From Moraxellaceae bacterium (GTDB lineage: Bacteria > Pseudomonadota > Gammaproteobacteria > Pseudomonadales > Moraxellaceae): DNA of 39,171 bases. A model generated the notes under the pieces. It did no database searches and was not told the origin of the DNA. It saw nothing but the letters and a program-made list of their open reading frames with translations. A program made the position numbers and the translations under genes. Below, one piece after another: positions 15,842-23,393 of this stretch (within the stretch, counting starts at the first letter, position 1; the number at the start of each line of letters is the position of its first letter). The stretch spans positions 1 through 39,171 of the forward strand of contig JAJUIK010000020.1 in NCBI GenBank assembly GCA_029267635.1, read 5' to 3'.

Positions 15842-16813
15842 TCAAGCCAGGGCAGGGTGATTGATCTCGACTGAAACATGCACAATTTCTTCATGGATCG
15901 ACAAGGCCTGACGGATTTGATCCGCATCCAGTTTCGCTGATGTTTCCAAGGCCAAAATACAGGAAAACTTGCCTTTACCCACTTTCCAGACATGCAAGTC
16001 GGTGATCTCTACCGGCTGCCCTAATTGCTCAATCACGTCCCGAATCTCGGCAATCACCGGATGGTCCATTTCAGCATCCAGCAAGGTTTTTCCGGTTTCC
16101 TGCATCAAGCCCAGTGCCCATTTCCCGACCAGTAATGAGCCAACAATTCCCAGTAAGGCATCGAGAAAATCCCAGCCAAAATATTTTCCCGCGAACAGGG
16201 CAATAATGGCAAATATAGAAGTCACTGCATCTGCCACCACATGCAGGAAAGCCGCTTTCTGATTCAGGTCGTGCTCATGCTCACCATGCGTATGGTCATG
16301 ATCATGCTCGTGATGGTGATGGTGATGGTGATGGTGATGGTGATGGTGATGGTGATGGTGGCCATCATCATGCAATAACCAGGCACAAATCAAATTGATG
16401 ACCAGCCCCACGACCGCAATCGAAATGGCCTGGTTATATTGAATCGTCACTGGATGCAACAAACGGTCCACAGACTGAAAAGCCATAAAAAATGCCACGA
16501 CCAGTAACAGTATGGCACTGCTATAGCCGGCTAGAATTTCAATTTTCCAGGTTCCGAAGCTAAACCGGGTATCATTGGCATAATGTCGTGCAGCACGATA
16601 GGCAAAATAGGCCAATCCCAGCGCCAGCATGTGCGAACTCATATGCCAGCCATCTGCCAGCAATGCCATGGAGTTAAAAATCCAGCCACCGAGCACTTCG
16701 ACAACCATCATGGCGGCCGTTAGAATAGTGGCAAGTAAAATACGTTTTTGCGCGAGTGGATTGCCCTCATCAAAGCGGTGATGATGGCGTCGGGAGAAAC
16801 TTGAATGTTGCAT
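15842..16813 (-). CDS. dmeF: Cation diffusion facilitator, DmeF-like Co2+/Ni2+ efflux transporter with long His tract
   Basis: Inner-membrane metal/proton antiporter of the CDF family. The 323 residues hold six transmembrane segments. The TM2 motif ADGWHMSSHML (DmeF-type) and the TM5 motif LHVVADAVTS carry the metal-binding His/Asp residues. The C-terminal cytoplasmic domain runs from about 245, with ITDLHVWKVGKGKFS. Between TM4 and TM5 lies a loop of about 17 consecutive histidines followed by His/Asp/Glu repeats, much longer than the usual CDF loop and encoded by a six-base tandem repeat. It is divergent from an RcnR-type regulator with the Co/Ni ligand residues, across a matching operator, so cobalt or nickel is the likely substrate. 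Zinc is an alternative. Confidence 0.9.
   Translation of the reverse strand: MQHSSFSRRHHHRFDEGNPLAQKRILLATILTAAMMVVEVLGGWIFNSMALLADGWHMSSHMLALGLAYFAYRAARHYANDTRFSFGTWKIEILAGYSSAILLLVVAFFMAFQSVDRLLHPVTIQYNQAISIAVVGLVINLICAWLLHDDGHHHHHHHHHHHHHHHHHEHDHDHTHGEHEHDLNQKAAFLHVVADAVTSIFAIIALFAGKYFGWDFLDALLGIVGSLLVGKWALGLMQETGKTLLDAEMDHPVIAEIRDVIEQLGQPVEITDLHVWKVGKGKFSCILALETSAKLDADQIRQALSIHEEIVHVSVEINHPALA
16310..16360. repeat. Hexanucleotide tandem repeat encoding the His tract of dmeF
   Basis: Eight copies of TGATGG from 16311 to 16358 plus a partial unit. On the coding strand each unit is two histidine codons, so length changes stay in frame. Confidence 0.95.
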
Positions 16814-16830
16814 AAACAGGTCGTTTAAAA

Positions 16831-16847
16831 ATACTCCCCCATAGTAT
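16831..16847. promoter_or_regulatory. RcnR/DmeR-type operator between dmeF and dmeR
   Basis: ATACT-CCCCC-AT-AGTAT: a C/G tract flanked by an inverted repeat, like the known RcnR site TACT-G6-N-AGTA. It lies midway in the 55-base divergent gap. Confidence 0.75.
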
Positions 16848-16868
16848 ATTTATTTTTGGAGCAAAAAG

Positions 16869-17129
16869 GTGAGCCACCTCCATCAGGACAAGAAAATTTT
16901 GAATCGGATAAAGCGCTTGCAAGGACAGCTTAAAGCCATTGAACAGGCGGTTCAGCAGGAAGAAAACTCATGTATGCAGGTCCTACAACAGGTGGCAGCC
17001 GTGAAAGGTGCGGTGAATGGCTTGATGAATGAATTAATTGAATCGCATTTACGCCAGCATGTGCTGACTGACAGCAGCGCAATCAATGATGAGGAACTAG
17101 CAGCATTCCTTACACTGTTAAAGCGTTAA
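16869..17129 (+). CDS. dmeR: RcnR/DmeR-type Co/Ni-responsive repressor (CsoR/RcnR family)
   Basis: An 86-residue all-helical DNA-binding repressor that releases its operator on metal binding. It lines up along its length with RcnR (RIKRLQGQLKAIEQAV; AAVKGAVNGLMNELIESHL). The residues known as RcnR Ni/Co ligands are all present at the same numbers: His3, Cys35, His60 and His64. FrmR-type formaldehyde sensors lack the last one, so a metal sensor is favoured. The start is GTG at 16869, with GGAG upstream. It is divergent from dmeF across an RcnR-type operator, so it should repress dmeF and perhaps itself. Confidence 0.88.
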   Translation: MSHLHQDKKILNRIKRLQGQLKAIEQAVQQEENSCMQVLQQVAAVKGAVNGLMNELIESHLRQHVLTDSSAINDEELAAFLTLLKR

Positions 17130-17256
17130 CACTAAGTATATTTATGCCGCAGAATTGACGAGCTGGCGAAATAAGCATTAGGCTATGATGAATACTTCCA
17201 TCCTTTCAAATGCTCGCTTTTGTATTCCCGCTGCGAGCCCAGTTGCGTGAATATAC

Positions 17257-18435
17257 ATGACAAAAAATCAATCCTGGCGACCGTTCTTGCTGGTCAGCCT
17301 GGCACTCTGTATCGGAACCCTCGGCACGGCCTTAGCCAGCCCACTTTATCCGATTTATCAAGAATTGTGGCATCTACTCCCGAGCCATATTACCTATATT
17401 TTTGTCGCCTACATGTTTGGCTGTCTCGCCACCCTGATATTTTTAGGCCGTACCAGCAATAGTATTGGATATCTACGCAGCTTACAGATTGGCCTGTTCT
17501 TGGTCATTCTGGGGTTAATCTTGTCCGTTGTGGCATCCAATGCCTATTGGCTGTCATTTGGACGTTTTATCATTGGCATTGCCTCGGGTCTGATCAGCAC
17601 GTCAGCCATGTTAGGGCTGATCTATACCATTCCGGACAGTCAAAAATCCAATGCACCACAATTGAGTTCTATCATTACCGTCATCGGGTTTGGCTTAGGT
17701 CCTTTGATTGGGGGATTTATTGCACAGTTTTCTGCACAACCTCTGGTTACGCCCTATTTACCCATTATTGGCGTGGCGATCTTGTCCTTGTTCAGTCTAT
17801 TTTCACTGAAAACGCAACGTATTGAAGCGCAACCATTTTCCATGGCTCCGCATTTGGAATTGCCTGAAACGCAGTATCATGCTGGATTTTTTATTGCAAG
17901 CCTGACCGCTTTTACTGCCTTTGGCAGCTTTGGTTTGTTCGCTTCTCTAGCTGCATCCTTTGTGCAGGAAGTCATTCCATGGCATGGGCCACTGGTGAGT
18001 GGAACTGCAATTTCCAGCATTTTGTTTATTTCTGCTGCTGTACAGTTTTATGCCAAATCGATGTCACCGGTAAAATGTATCCGTTGGGGGTTAATCGCAT
18101 TCCTCCTCAGTTTTATTCTGTTGTCTTTATGCATGAGCTTGCAGTGGAGTCTGCTGTTTTTTCTCAGTGATATTTTTGTGGGAATTGGCCATGGCTTAGG
18201 CCTGTTAGGTGCCTTTGGCTGCATTCATCACATGAGCAATACACAAAATCGTGCTGCTGTCATGTCCACCTATCTGTTTATTGGTTATTTAGGTACCATT
18301 GTGCCGATTATCGGTGTGGGCTATCTGGCAGACCATTTCGGCCTGGCCACTGCGATTCTCGGTTTTTGTTTCGCTATTGGTCTTTTATGTCTGGTTTTAT
18401 TGTTCTGGCAGAAGAAAAACAACCTGAAGACCTGA
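17257..18435 (+). CDS. MFS transporter
   Basis: A 392-residue major facilitator superfamily permease with about 12 hydrophobic segments. The signature loops are visible: after TM2 a polar LGRTSNSIGYLRSLQIG, and in TM4-5 FGRFIIGIASGLISTSAML followed by TVIGFGLGPLIGGFIAQ, which resembles the motif C of drug/proton antiporters (G..LGP..GG). Substrate cannot be told. The ribosome-binding site is weak. Downstream of dmeR in the same direction, but separated by about 130 bases, so cotranscription is uncertain. It is the last conserved-looking gene before the accessory patch. Confidence 0.85.
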   Translation: MTKNQSWRPFLLVSLALCIGTLGTALASPLYPIYQELWHLLPSHITYIFVAYMFGCLATLIFLGRTSNSIGYLRSLQIGLFLVILGLILSVVASNAYWLSFGRFIIGIASGLISTSAMLGLIYTIPDSQKSNAPQLSSIITVIGFGLGPLIGGFIAQFSAQPLVTPYLPIIGVAILSLFSLFSLKTQRIEAQPFSMAPHLELPETQYHAGFFIASLTAFTAFGSFGLFASLAASFVQEVIPWHGPLVSGTAISSILFISAAVQFYAKSMSPVKCIRWGLIAFLLSFILLSLCMSLQWSLLFFLSDIFVGIGHGLGLLGAFGCIHHMSNTQNRAAVMSTYLFIGYLGTIVPIIGVGYLADHFGLATAILGFCFAIGLLCLVLLFWQKKNNLKT

Positions 18436-18780
18436 GGCTATTTTTGATGGGATGTTGCATTCTGTATGCAACATAAACCAAAAATTTAAATGAACAAAAT
18501 CAAAAGATTAAAAACACTCAATTTATTGAGTGTCGGATTAGTGATTATTTACAAAAATTGAAGCACTTTTTAGACATCCTTGTTCATCTATTTATGAATG
18601 TGACAAAAAAGACATAACAGATCAGTCACCAATCGATATACAACCTAGTACCGACAGTACGATCGCTCAAATGCTTAACGCTGCTGTCTCTCAATTCTGT
18701 TAAATAGTTAAGATTTTGTGAAGTTTGATTTTCATTCCGTGATTTTTCTTTTATAGAGTGCTGTTTCAAACTTACTAATA
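18436..18780. other. Gap between the MFS gene and the IS element
   Basis: A perfect nine-base inverted repeat, ATGTTGCAT (18452-18460) / ATGCAACAT (18466-18474), follows the MFS stop; it lacks a T-run and could be a weak terminator. The rest is AT-rich without a supported gene. Confidence 0.4.
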
Positions 18781-18795
18781 GACCTCTTTCATAAA

Positions 18796-19266
18796 TTATT
18801 TTTTACTCAACTCCAAATTATAGATTCCAGCGATTAAATTGAATCTCGAACCAAGTCGTTTACCTCTATTTCGGTAACGTTCAGCAAGGATTTTAAAGGT
18901 CTTAAGGCTACCAAATACATGCTCAATCCCGATTCTTCTTTTATTGATTTCCTGATTATAGATTTTTAGTTCAGGATCCAATTTACAGCGCCTTTTGGCT
19001 TTTAATGGCAATAGGCTATTAGGATACACAGCATAAATTCCCTGGTAGCCTTTATCTGCGAGGATAAAAGCCCCAGAAGCAATCTGGTTTAAATTTCGTT
19101 TGAATAGCTCGAAATCATGCACCGTACCACGATCAGTACACAAAATCAGAATTTTCTGTGTCTTATAATGAATGATGGCTTGTATTTTAAAGGTATGCGT
19201 CTTTTTCTTGCCGCTATAGCTTTTCTTCTGTTTTTTTAGGCCTTTGAATTGGAATTTCTGTGGCAT
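18796..19266 (-). CDS. IS5-family transposase, second frame (catalytic part)
   Basis: Carries the rest of the DDE transposase: the second aspartate in FILADKGYQG and the glutamate in RRIGIEHVFGSLK, with the downstream arginine-rich segment typical of IS5 proteins. It overlaps the first frame by about 50 bases and has no convincing start of its own. The first residues before LKKQKKSYSGKKKTHTFK are probably read only by frameshifting at the seven-A run. No inactivating stop is seen inside it, so the element looks capable of transposition if slippage occurs. Confidence 0.82.
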   Translation of the reverse strand: MPQKFQFKGLKKQKKSYSGKKKTHTFKIQAIIHYKTQKILILCTDRGTVHDFELFKRNLNQIASGAFILADKGYQGIYAVYPNSLLPLKAKRRCKLDPELKIYNQEINKRRIGIEHVFGSLKTFKILAERYRNRGKRLGSRFNLIAGIYNLELSKK

Positions 19267-19609
19267 CTACGATCACAACCTTCCAGTCTATGCCTTCACC
19301 TTCGGGCAAATTCTTCGGTAAATTAAACAGATTGGACTGAATCAAGCAATCTTCAACATGACGTACAATCCTTGAGGCTGTTGGCTCTGAAACCCCGTAA
19401 CTCGTAGCAACGTGAAATAAATTTCGGTATTCCCGCCAATAGCTTAGACAGAGCAGAACCTGATCCTCCACACTTAGCTTGGGTGGTCTGCCTTTAGCTG
19501 GAATATGCTTCTGCAATTGCTCAACCATTAAATAAAAGGTTGACCATGAGATGCCCGTATATCGCTTAAACTGTGTTTCAGAAAGCTTCTTTGAATCGAT
19601 GTATTTCAT
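19214..19609 (-). CDS. IS5-family transposase, first frame
   Basis: A 131-residue product with an N-terminal helix-turn-helix region (FKRYTGISWSTFYLMVEQL; SYGVSEPTASRIVRHVE), the DUF4096/HTH type common in IS5 transposases. The first catalytic aspartate of the DDE triad is in VVIVDATEIPIQRP. The frame ends at 19214, just after a run of seven A (minus strand, 19231-19237). Slipping back one base there leads into the second frame and would give a single transposase of about 270 residues. Alone it lacks the second Asp and the Glu, so it may act as a regulator. Confidence 0.85.
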   Translation of the reverse strand: MKYIDSKKLSETQFKRYTGISWSTFYLMVEQLQKHIPAKGRPPKLSVEDQVLLCLSYWREYRNLFHVATSYGVSEPTASRIVRHVEDCLIQSNLFNLPKNLPEGEGIDWKVVIVDATEIPIQRPKKTEEKL

Positions 19610-19729
19610 CTAAAGATTATGCACGAACGCTAAGAAAATTAGAGTACAAATATCAATCGAAAGGTGATCGTTTTTTGATTTATGAAAGAGATTTAATATT
19701 TGTATTCTAAGACTTCAACATACTCATAC

Positions 19730-19876
19730 TTAATGTTTTACTCTAAGCAATTTTTTTGATAATTTTCTCAAGGATAAACGTTTCCTTTGAGATTCTTTAA
19801 CTATACAAACTGATAAAATGATAGCTAAAAAGATAAGAAAAATAACAAAAATGAAAAAAATAAGATCAGTATTCAT
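19730..19876 (-). CDS. Possible small single-pass membrane protein, 48 residues
   Basis: A short minus-strand frame, ATG at 19876 to TAA at 19730. It encodes MNTD, then a hydrophobic stretch of about 22 residues (LIFFIFVIFLIFLAIILSVC), then a strongly basic tail rich in Lys and Arg (SQRKRLSLRKLSKKLLRVKH). That is a coherent N-out/C-in small membrane protein by the positive-inside rule. The ribosome-binding site is poor. The DNA is AT-rich, so a T-rich strand can give hydrophobic codons by chance. It lies just outside the right end of the IS element. No family is recognised. Confidence 0.35.
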   Translation of the reverse strand: MNTDLIFFIFVIFLIFLAIILSVCIVKESQRKRLSLRKLSKKLLRVKH

Positions 19877-20567
19877 AAGGAATATCTCATTGTAATTATT
19901 ATTAAAAATTCTTATAACAAAAATTATATACTTTTAATAGGTTTTTTTTGATCACCTTTAAATTGGAGGACAAGTGGATGTGGAAACTGAATTCTAGATC
20001 CTAAATTTTCATTTTAACCATTTAGAACTTTAGGGGAGTAATTTCAAATGCGATCCTTTGCGCAATAGCAGAGTTACCCCAGCAAGGCAGAATCAAATCT
20101 AGTGGTAATCTTGGGGTTCTGAGCTGAACGAAAAATATTGTTCTACTGCAACAAAAGGCGCGTGCGAAGGAGAGAGTTTATTGTCGTTTTGGCCATTAAA
20201 GTCCCAATAGATTTAAACCGATTGGATGAAGGCGGTATTTGATCTATCAAGCTGCAATCTTTGAGCATCCTCCACCACCTAGCAAGCCAAGTGTAAAGAG
20301 GCTCAATTTTTAATTTTGCGTATGTAAAAATTTGCCTGATGGTGCGGTCATTAAATTATGACGGCGTAACTTTTGGTTATATCCCCCCATGTGGCCAAAT
20401 TGAACAGGAAAAAGCAGATCAGACACAGGGTTAAAAAGTGCCTAGCGTTGCATTAAATAGTACCCATCCAGTATCCAAAAACATTTTAATTTTATAAATA
20501 TTTGATTTTAATAATTTAAATCATTGGGGTTATATTCTGTATCGGAAAATAGCTTAAATCTGGACCT
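19877..20567. other. Gene-poor stretch beside the IS element
   Basis: No intact gene. The minus strand is open from 20355 to 20146 (70 codons, no good start; contains LYTWLARWWRML and INSLLRTRLLLQ). The plus strand near 20370-20430 reads FGYIPPCGQIEQEKADQTQG before a stop. Neither matches a family I can name. The stretch may be eroded gene or transposase remains. Confidence 0.35.
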
Positions 20568-21398
20568 CTATTTTCTCGCAACGATTTGTGCAAGAACGAT
20601 CCGCCCTTCTTGCAGGTTTCGTCCCTGATTCTGTGCCATCACTTTAAAATCTGCACCCATGAGGATGTGAAATCCAAGGGAGGGTAAACCTTCCTTTTGG
20701 ATTTTTTCTGCCAGAGATACAAACCATGTACTTGCACGTTCAGTTGTATCTGACCAGTCAGTAATCGTGAATCCAGTTTCCTCCAGCAGTTTGCGCAGCT
20801 CATCGGGTTGCACAAGGAAGCTGGTATCTGGTGTGCGTGCCCACGGTACAGGAAAGAGCACCGGACCAGACGCACCAGCAAGGACATCGTAAATTGCTAG
20901 TGTACCGTCCGGTTTCAAAACCCGGTACATCTCCTGATACAGCCGAGCCTTGTCCGGGATATTCATGGCCACGTGCTCTGTCCAGACGACATCGAATGCT
21001 TGATCGGGAAATGGCAGATTGGTTGCATCGCCTTGGTAATAGTCAGTCAGATGTGCAAGGCCGATTTTGGATGAGAGCATCGCTGCAACGCGACAGTATT
21101 CCTCTGTGAGATCAATGCCAGTGACGTGGCAGCCAAATTCCTGTGCAAGACAACGTGACGTCCCACCAATACCGCTACCGATATCGAGTACATGCTTTGT
21201 TGCGTCAAGTCCTGCAACCTGAGCGAGCTCAAGGGTTGCTGCCCGCCCACGGATATGAAACTCGTCGATAGGAGCTAGGTCTTCGGGCGTGAGGTGGTTT
21301 ATGTTCTTGCCTGCTTTTTCTAGCGCCGCTAGGATGATGTCTCCCAAATCAGTACGTGTATAGTGCGTCTGAATTGCTTCATTGACAGGAGATTGCAT
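20568..21398 (-). CDS. Class I SAM-dependent methyltransferase (UbiE/sterol-MT-like)
   Basis: A 276-residue cytoplasmic methyltransferase. The SAM-binding motif I is VLDIGSGIGGTS (70-81), followed by CHVTGIDLTEEYC (acidic residue of motif II), GDATNLPFPDQAFDVVWTEH (motifs III-IV) and LYQEMYRVLKPDGTLAIYD, the usual small-molecule methyltransferase end. A C-terminal segment, ISDW-like ITDWSDTTERASTWF, resembles glycine/sarcosine- or ubiquinone-type enzymes. Substrate is unknown. GAGGAGAAAATT before the ATG is an excellent ribosome-binding site. The base composition is visibly more GC-rich than the flanks and most neighbours. It stands alone between gene-poor stretches near an IS element, so acquisition by transfer is likely. 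Confidence 0.9.
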   Translation of the reverse strand: MQSPVNEAIQTHYTRTDLGDIILAALEKAGKNINHLTPEDLAPIDEFHIRGRAATLELAQVAGLDATKHVLDIGSGIGGTSRCLAQEFGCHVTGIDLTEEYCRVAAMLSSKIGLAHLTDYYQGDATNLPFPDQAFDVVWTEHVAMNIPDKARLYQEMYRVLKPDGTLAIYDVLAGASGPVLFPVPWARTPDTSFLVQPDELRKLLEETGFTITDWSDTTERASTWFVSLAEKIQKEGLPSLGFHILMGADFKVMAQNQGRNLQEGRIVLAQIVARK

Positions 21399-21853
21399 AA
21401 TTTTCTCCTCGTGTTGATCTTAACTACTGCACATTGGCCATATCAGTTAAAAATGGAGCAGAAATAATTTTTTTGAATCTTTGTGCATTATTTGATCATT
21501 TTAATTGGTGAATATTAAATGCGCTATCCTTTGCTCAGTATCCTCTACCACAATCCAGCACTTCCATAACAAACAACATGATCTGGATACAGAAAGTTAC
21601 AAACGCTAGGCCGATGTCACATAAATATCATGCTCTATTGAGCCTGACGTTTAGAACCATGTACTTGCTAAGAAATGATAAGGTCAGAACCTTATAAAAT
21701 CTAATATCTCAACCTCATAAAACTAGACATTCACAACGGCATGATTACGGCAGGGCCGGCGGTTGTGCCAGTCCACACGTATCTATTAAGTGACTAAAAA
21801 ATCATAGCACCAGATGAATACATAAAACATACTGAAATAATAAAAAGACATAT
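21399..21853. other. Gap between the methyltransferase and mnmE
   Basis: No supported gene. A short GC-rich patch at about 21735-21780 stands out in AT-rich DNA; the plus strand reads MITAGPAVVPVHTYLLSD from 21741 to a stop, perhaps the tail of a lost gene. Confidence 0.35.
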
Positions 21854-21888
21854 AAAAGCATCAAGTTATTAAAACTTAATGCTTTTTA
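21854..21888. terminator. Terminator downstream of mnmE
   Basis: AAAAGCAT-C-AAGTT / AACTT-A-ATGCTTTT with a five-base loop and one mismatch, about 50 bases past the mnmE stop. Confidence 0.7.
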
Positions 21889-21939
21889 ATTTTAATTAAA
21901 ACTTATTAGAACATACAAGAATACATATAAAAATTGAAA

Positions 21940-23295
21940 TTACTTTCCGATACAAAACGATCCAAAAATTTTACCCAATAAGTCATCTGCACTGAATTCA
22001 CCGGTAATCTCAGCCAATGCATTTTGCGCCAAACGCAAGGATTCCGCGACCAGCTCACCGGCATGATAAATCACCAATTGCTCACGCGCTTCAGCAAGAT
22101 AGGCCTGGGTGCGCTTCATGGCGTCAAGATGGCGAGTTCGGGCAATAAAGGTATCTTCTTCAGGGTGGAAACCAGCATGTGCTGTAATCGCCTCAATCAG
22201 GCCTTGTACACCCATCTCTTGCTTGGCCGAAACAGTAATATGACGGAAGCCCTGATAATCGCTAATCTGTGGTGTTTGTGTCGTTAAATCACATTTATTA
22301 CCGATCAACATCAACCGGCGGGGTTCTAAATGCTCAGCAAAATAACTCTGGGCTAGCTGGAGTGGATCATCATTTTGGCTGAGGTCATACACCAAAAGTA
22401 ATAAATCAGCCTGCTCAATTTCCTTGATGGCACGGCGAATCCCTTCTTTTTCCACTACATCACCAGTTTCACGTAAGCCAGCAGTATCGGTCAGGGTAAT
22501 CGGCAGACCATTCAAGGTGATTTTTTCATGCAGCACATCACGCGTAGTGCCCGCAATATCAGTCACAATTGCACGGTCAATGCCGGCCAAGGCATTCAGC
22601 AAGCTGGATTTACCGGCATTCGGCTTACCTGCAATCACCACCTGCAAACCTTCACGTAACAATTGCCCCTGACGAGCCGATTGCTGCACAGCTTGTACCG
22701 AAACTGCCACATCATCCAGCAAATTGAGAATCTTGCCATCCGCTAAAAAGTCGATTTCCTCTTCAGGAAAATCAATTGCAGCTTCGACATGCAAACGCAA
22801 ATGGATCAGTTTTTCCAAAACGGTATTAATTTTGCTGGAAAATGCACCTTGCAATGAACGTACGGCAGAACGGGCAGCAGCTTGCGAGGTCGCATCAATC
22901 AGGTCGGCAATGGCTTCCGCTTGAACCAGATCCAGCTTGCCATTTTCAAAGGCCCGCATGGAAAATTCACCCGCTTTGGCGGCCATAGCACCCAGTTCAA
23001 ACAGACGCGCCAACAAGGCATTTTGAATCACCGGACCGCCGTGGCCTTGCAGTTCCACCACATCTTCACCGGTAAAAGAATGTGGATTAGGAAAACACAG
23101 TACCAAACCTTCATCCATTACCTGACCGTCGGCATCATAAAACTGGCGAAAACCGGCCATACGGGCTTTCGGCAAATCCTGCTGGGTCAAGGCTTGGGCA
23201 ATCGCATAGGATTTTGCACCCGACAAGCGGATGACACCGACACCACCGCGGCCGGGTGGGGTTGCAATGGCAGCAATAGTGGTTCGGTTTTGCAT
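21940..23295 (-). CDS. mnmE: tRNA modification GTPase MnmE (TrmE)
   Basis: Works with MnmG to make the 5-carboxymethylaminomethyl group on wobble uridine-34 of several tRNAs. The ATG at 23295 (AGGTGA upstream) gives 451 residues, close to the E. coli 454; a GTG three codons earlier is possible. The N-terminal tetrahydrofolate-binding domain starts MQNRTTIAAIATPPGRGGVG. The helical domain surrounds a G domain with GKPNAGKSSLLNAL (G1), TDIAGTTRD (G2), LTDTAGLRETGD (G3) and IGNKCDL (G4). The C-terminal catalytic motif FCIGK is intact. It lies after yidC in the common rpmH-rnpA-yidD-yidC-mnmE order, but a terminator separates it from yidC. Confidence 0.98.
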   Translation of the reverse strand: MQNRTTIAAIATPPGRGGVGVIRLSGAKSYAIAQALTQQDLPKARMAGFRQFYDADGQVMDEGLVLCFPNPHSFTGEDVVELQGHGGPVIQNALLARLFELGAMAAKAGEFSMRAFENGKLDLVQAEAIADLIDATSQAAARSAVRSLQGAFSSKINTVLEKLIHLRLHVEAAIDFPEEEIDFLADGKILNLLDDVAVSVQAVQQSARQGQLLREGLQVVIAGKPNAGKSSLLNALAGIDRAIVTDIAGTTRDVLHEKITLNGLPITLTDTAGLRETGDVVEKEGIRRAIKEIEQADLLLLVYDLSQNDDPLQLAQSYFAEHLEPRRLMLIGNKCDLTTQTPQISDYQGFRHITVSAKQEMGVQGLIEAITAHAGFHPEEDTFIARTRHLDAMKRTQAYLAEAREQLVIYHAGELVAESLRLAQNALAEITGEFSADDLLGKIFGSFCIGK

Positions 23296-23330
23296 AAAAT
23301 TCACCTAAATGTCGCAAAAAATCGGCAAAG

Positions 23331-23366
23331 AAAAATCCGCCTAAGATTACCATCTTAAGCGGATTT
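23331..23366 (-). terminator. Terminator between yidC and mnmE
   Basis: AAATCCGC-C-TAAGAT / ATCTTA-A-GCGGATTT with a TACC loop. On the minus strand it runs into TTTTTCTTT, so it should end or weaken yidC transcription before mnmE. Confidence 0.85.
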
Positions 23367-23393
23367 ATTCAGCTGTTCACAACAGGTTGTGAA

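Larger units (their letters stand above)
18781..19693 (-). mobile_element. IS5-family insertion sequence, complete, about 913 bp
   Basis: Imperfect terminal inverted repeats: GACCTCTTTCATAAAT (18781-18796) on the left; the right end (19678-19693), read inward, is AATCTCTTTCATAAAT, 14 of 16 identical. TAATA stands directly outside both ends and may be or contain the target duplication. Inside are two overlapping minus-strand transposase frames joined at a run of seven A, as in several IS5 subgroups with programmed frameshifting. Exact ends and subgroup (IS427- or IS1031-like) need a database. Confidence 0.85.

Noticed and set aside
16310..16360. Hexanucleotide repeat as assembly artefact
   Set aside because: It stays in frame and codes for a His-rich loop of the kind known in CDF transporters, so biology explains it, although exact copy number could be misread.
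20375..20430. Plus-strand FGYIPPCGQIEQ segment as an IS3-type transposase end
   Set aside because: Only a few residues resemble that family end and no upstream DDE part is found.
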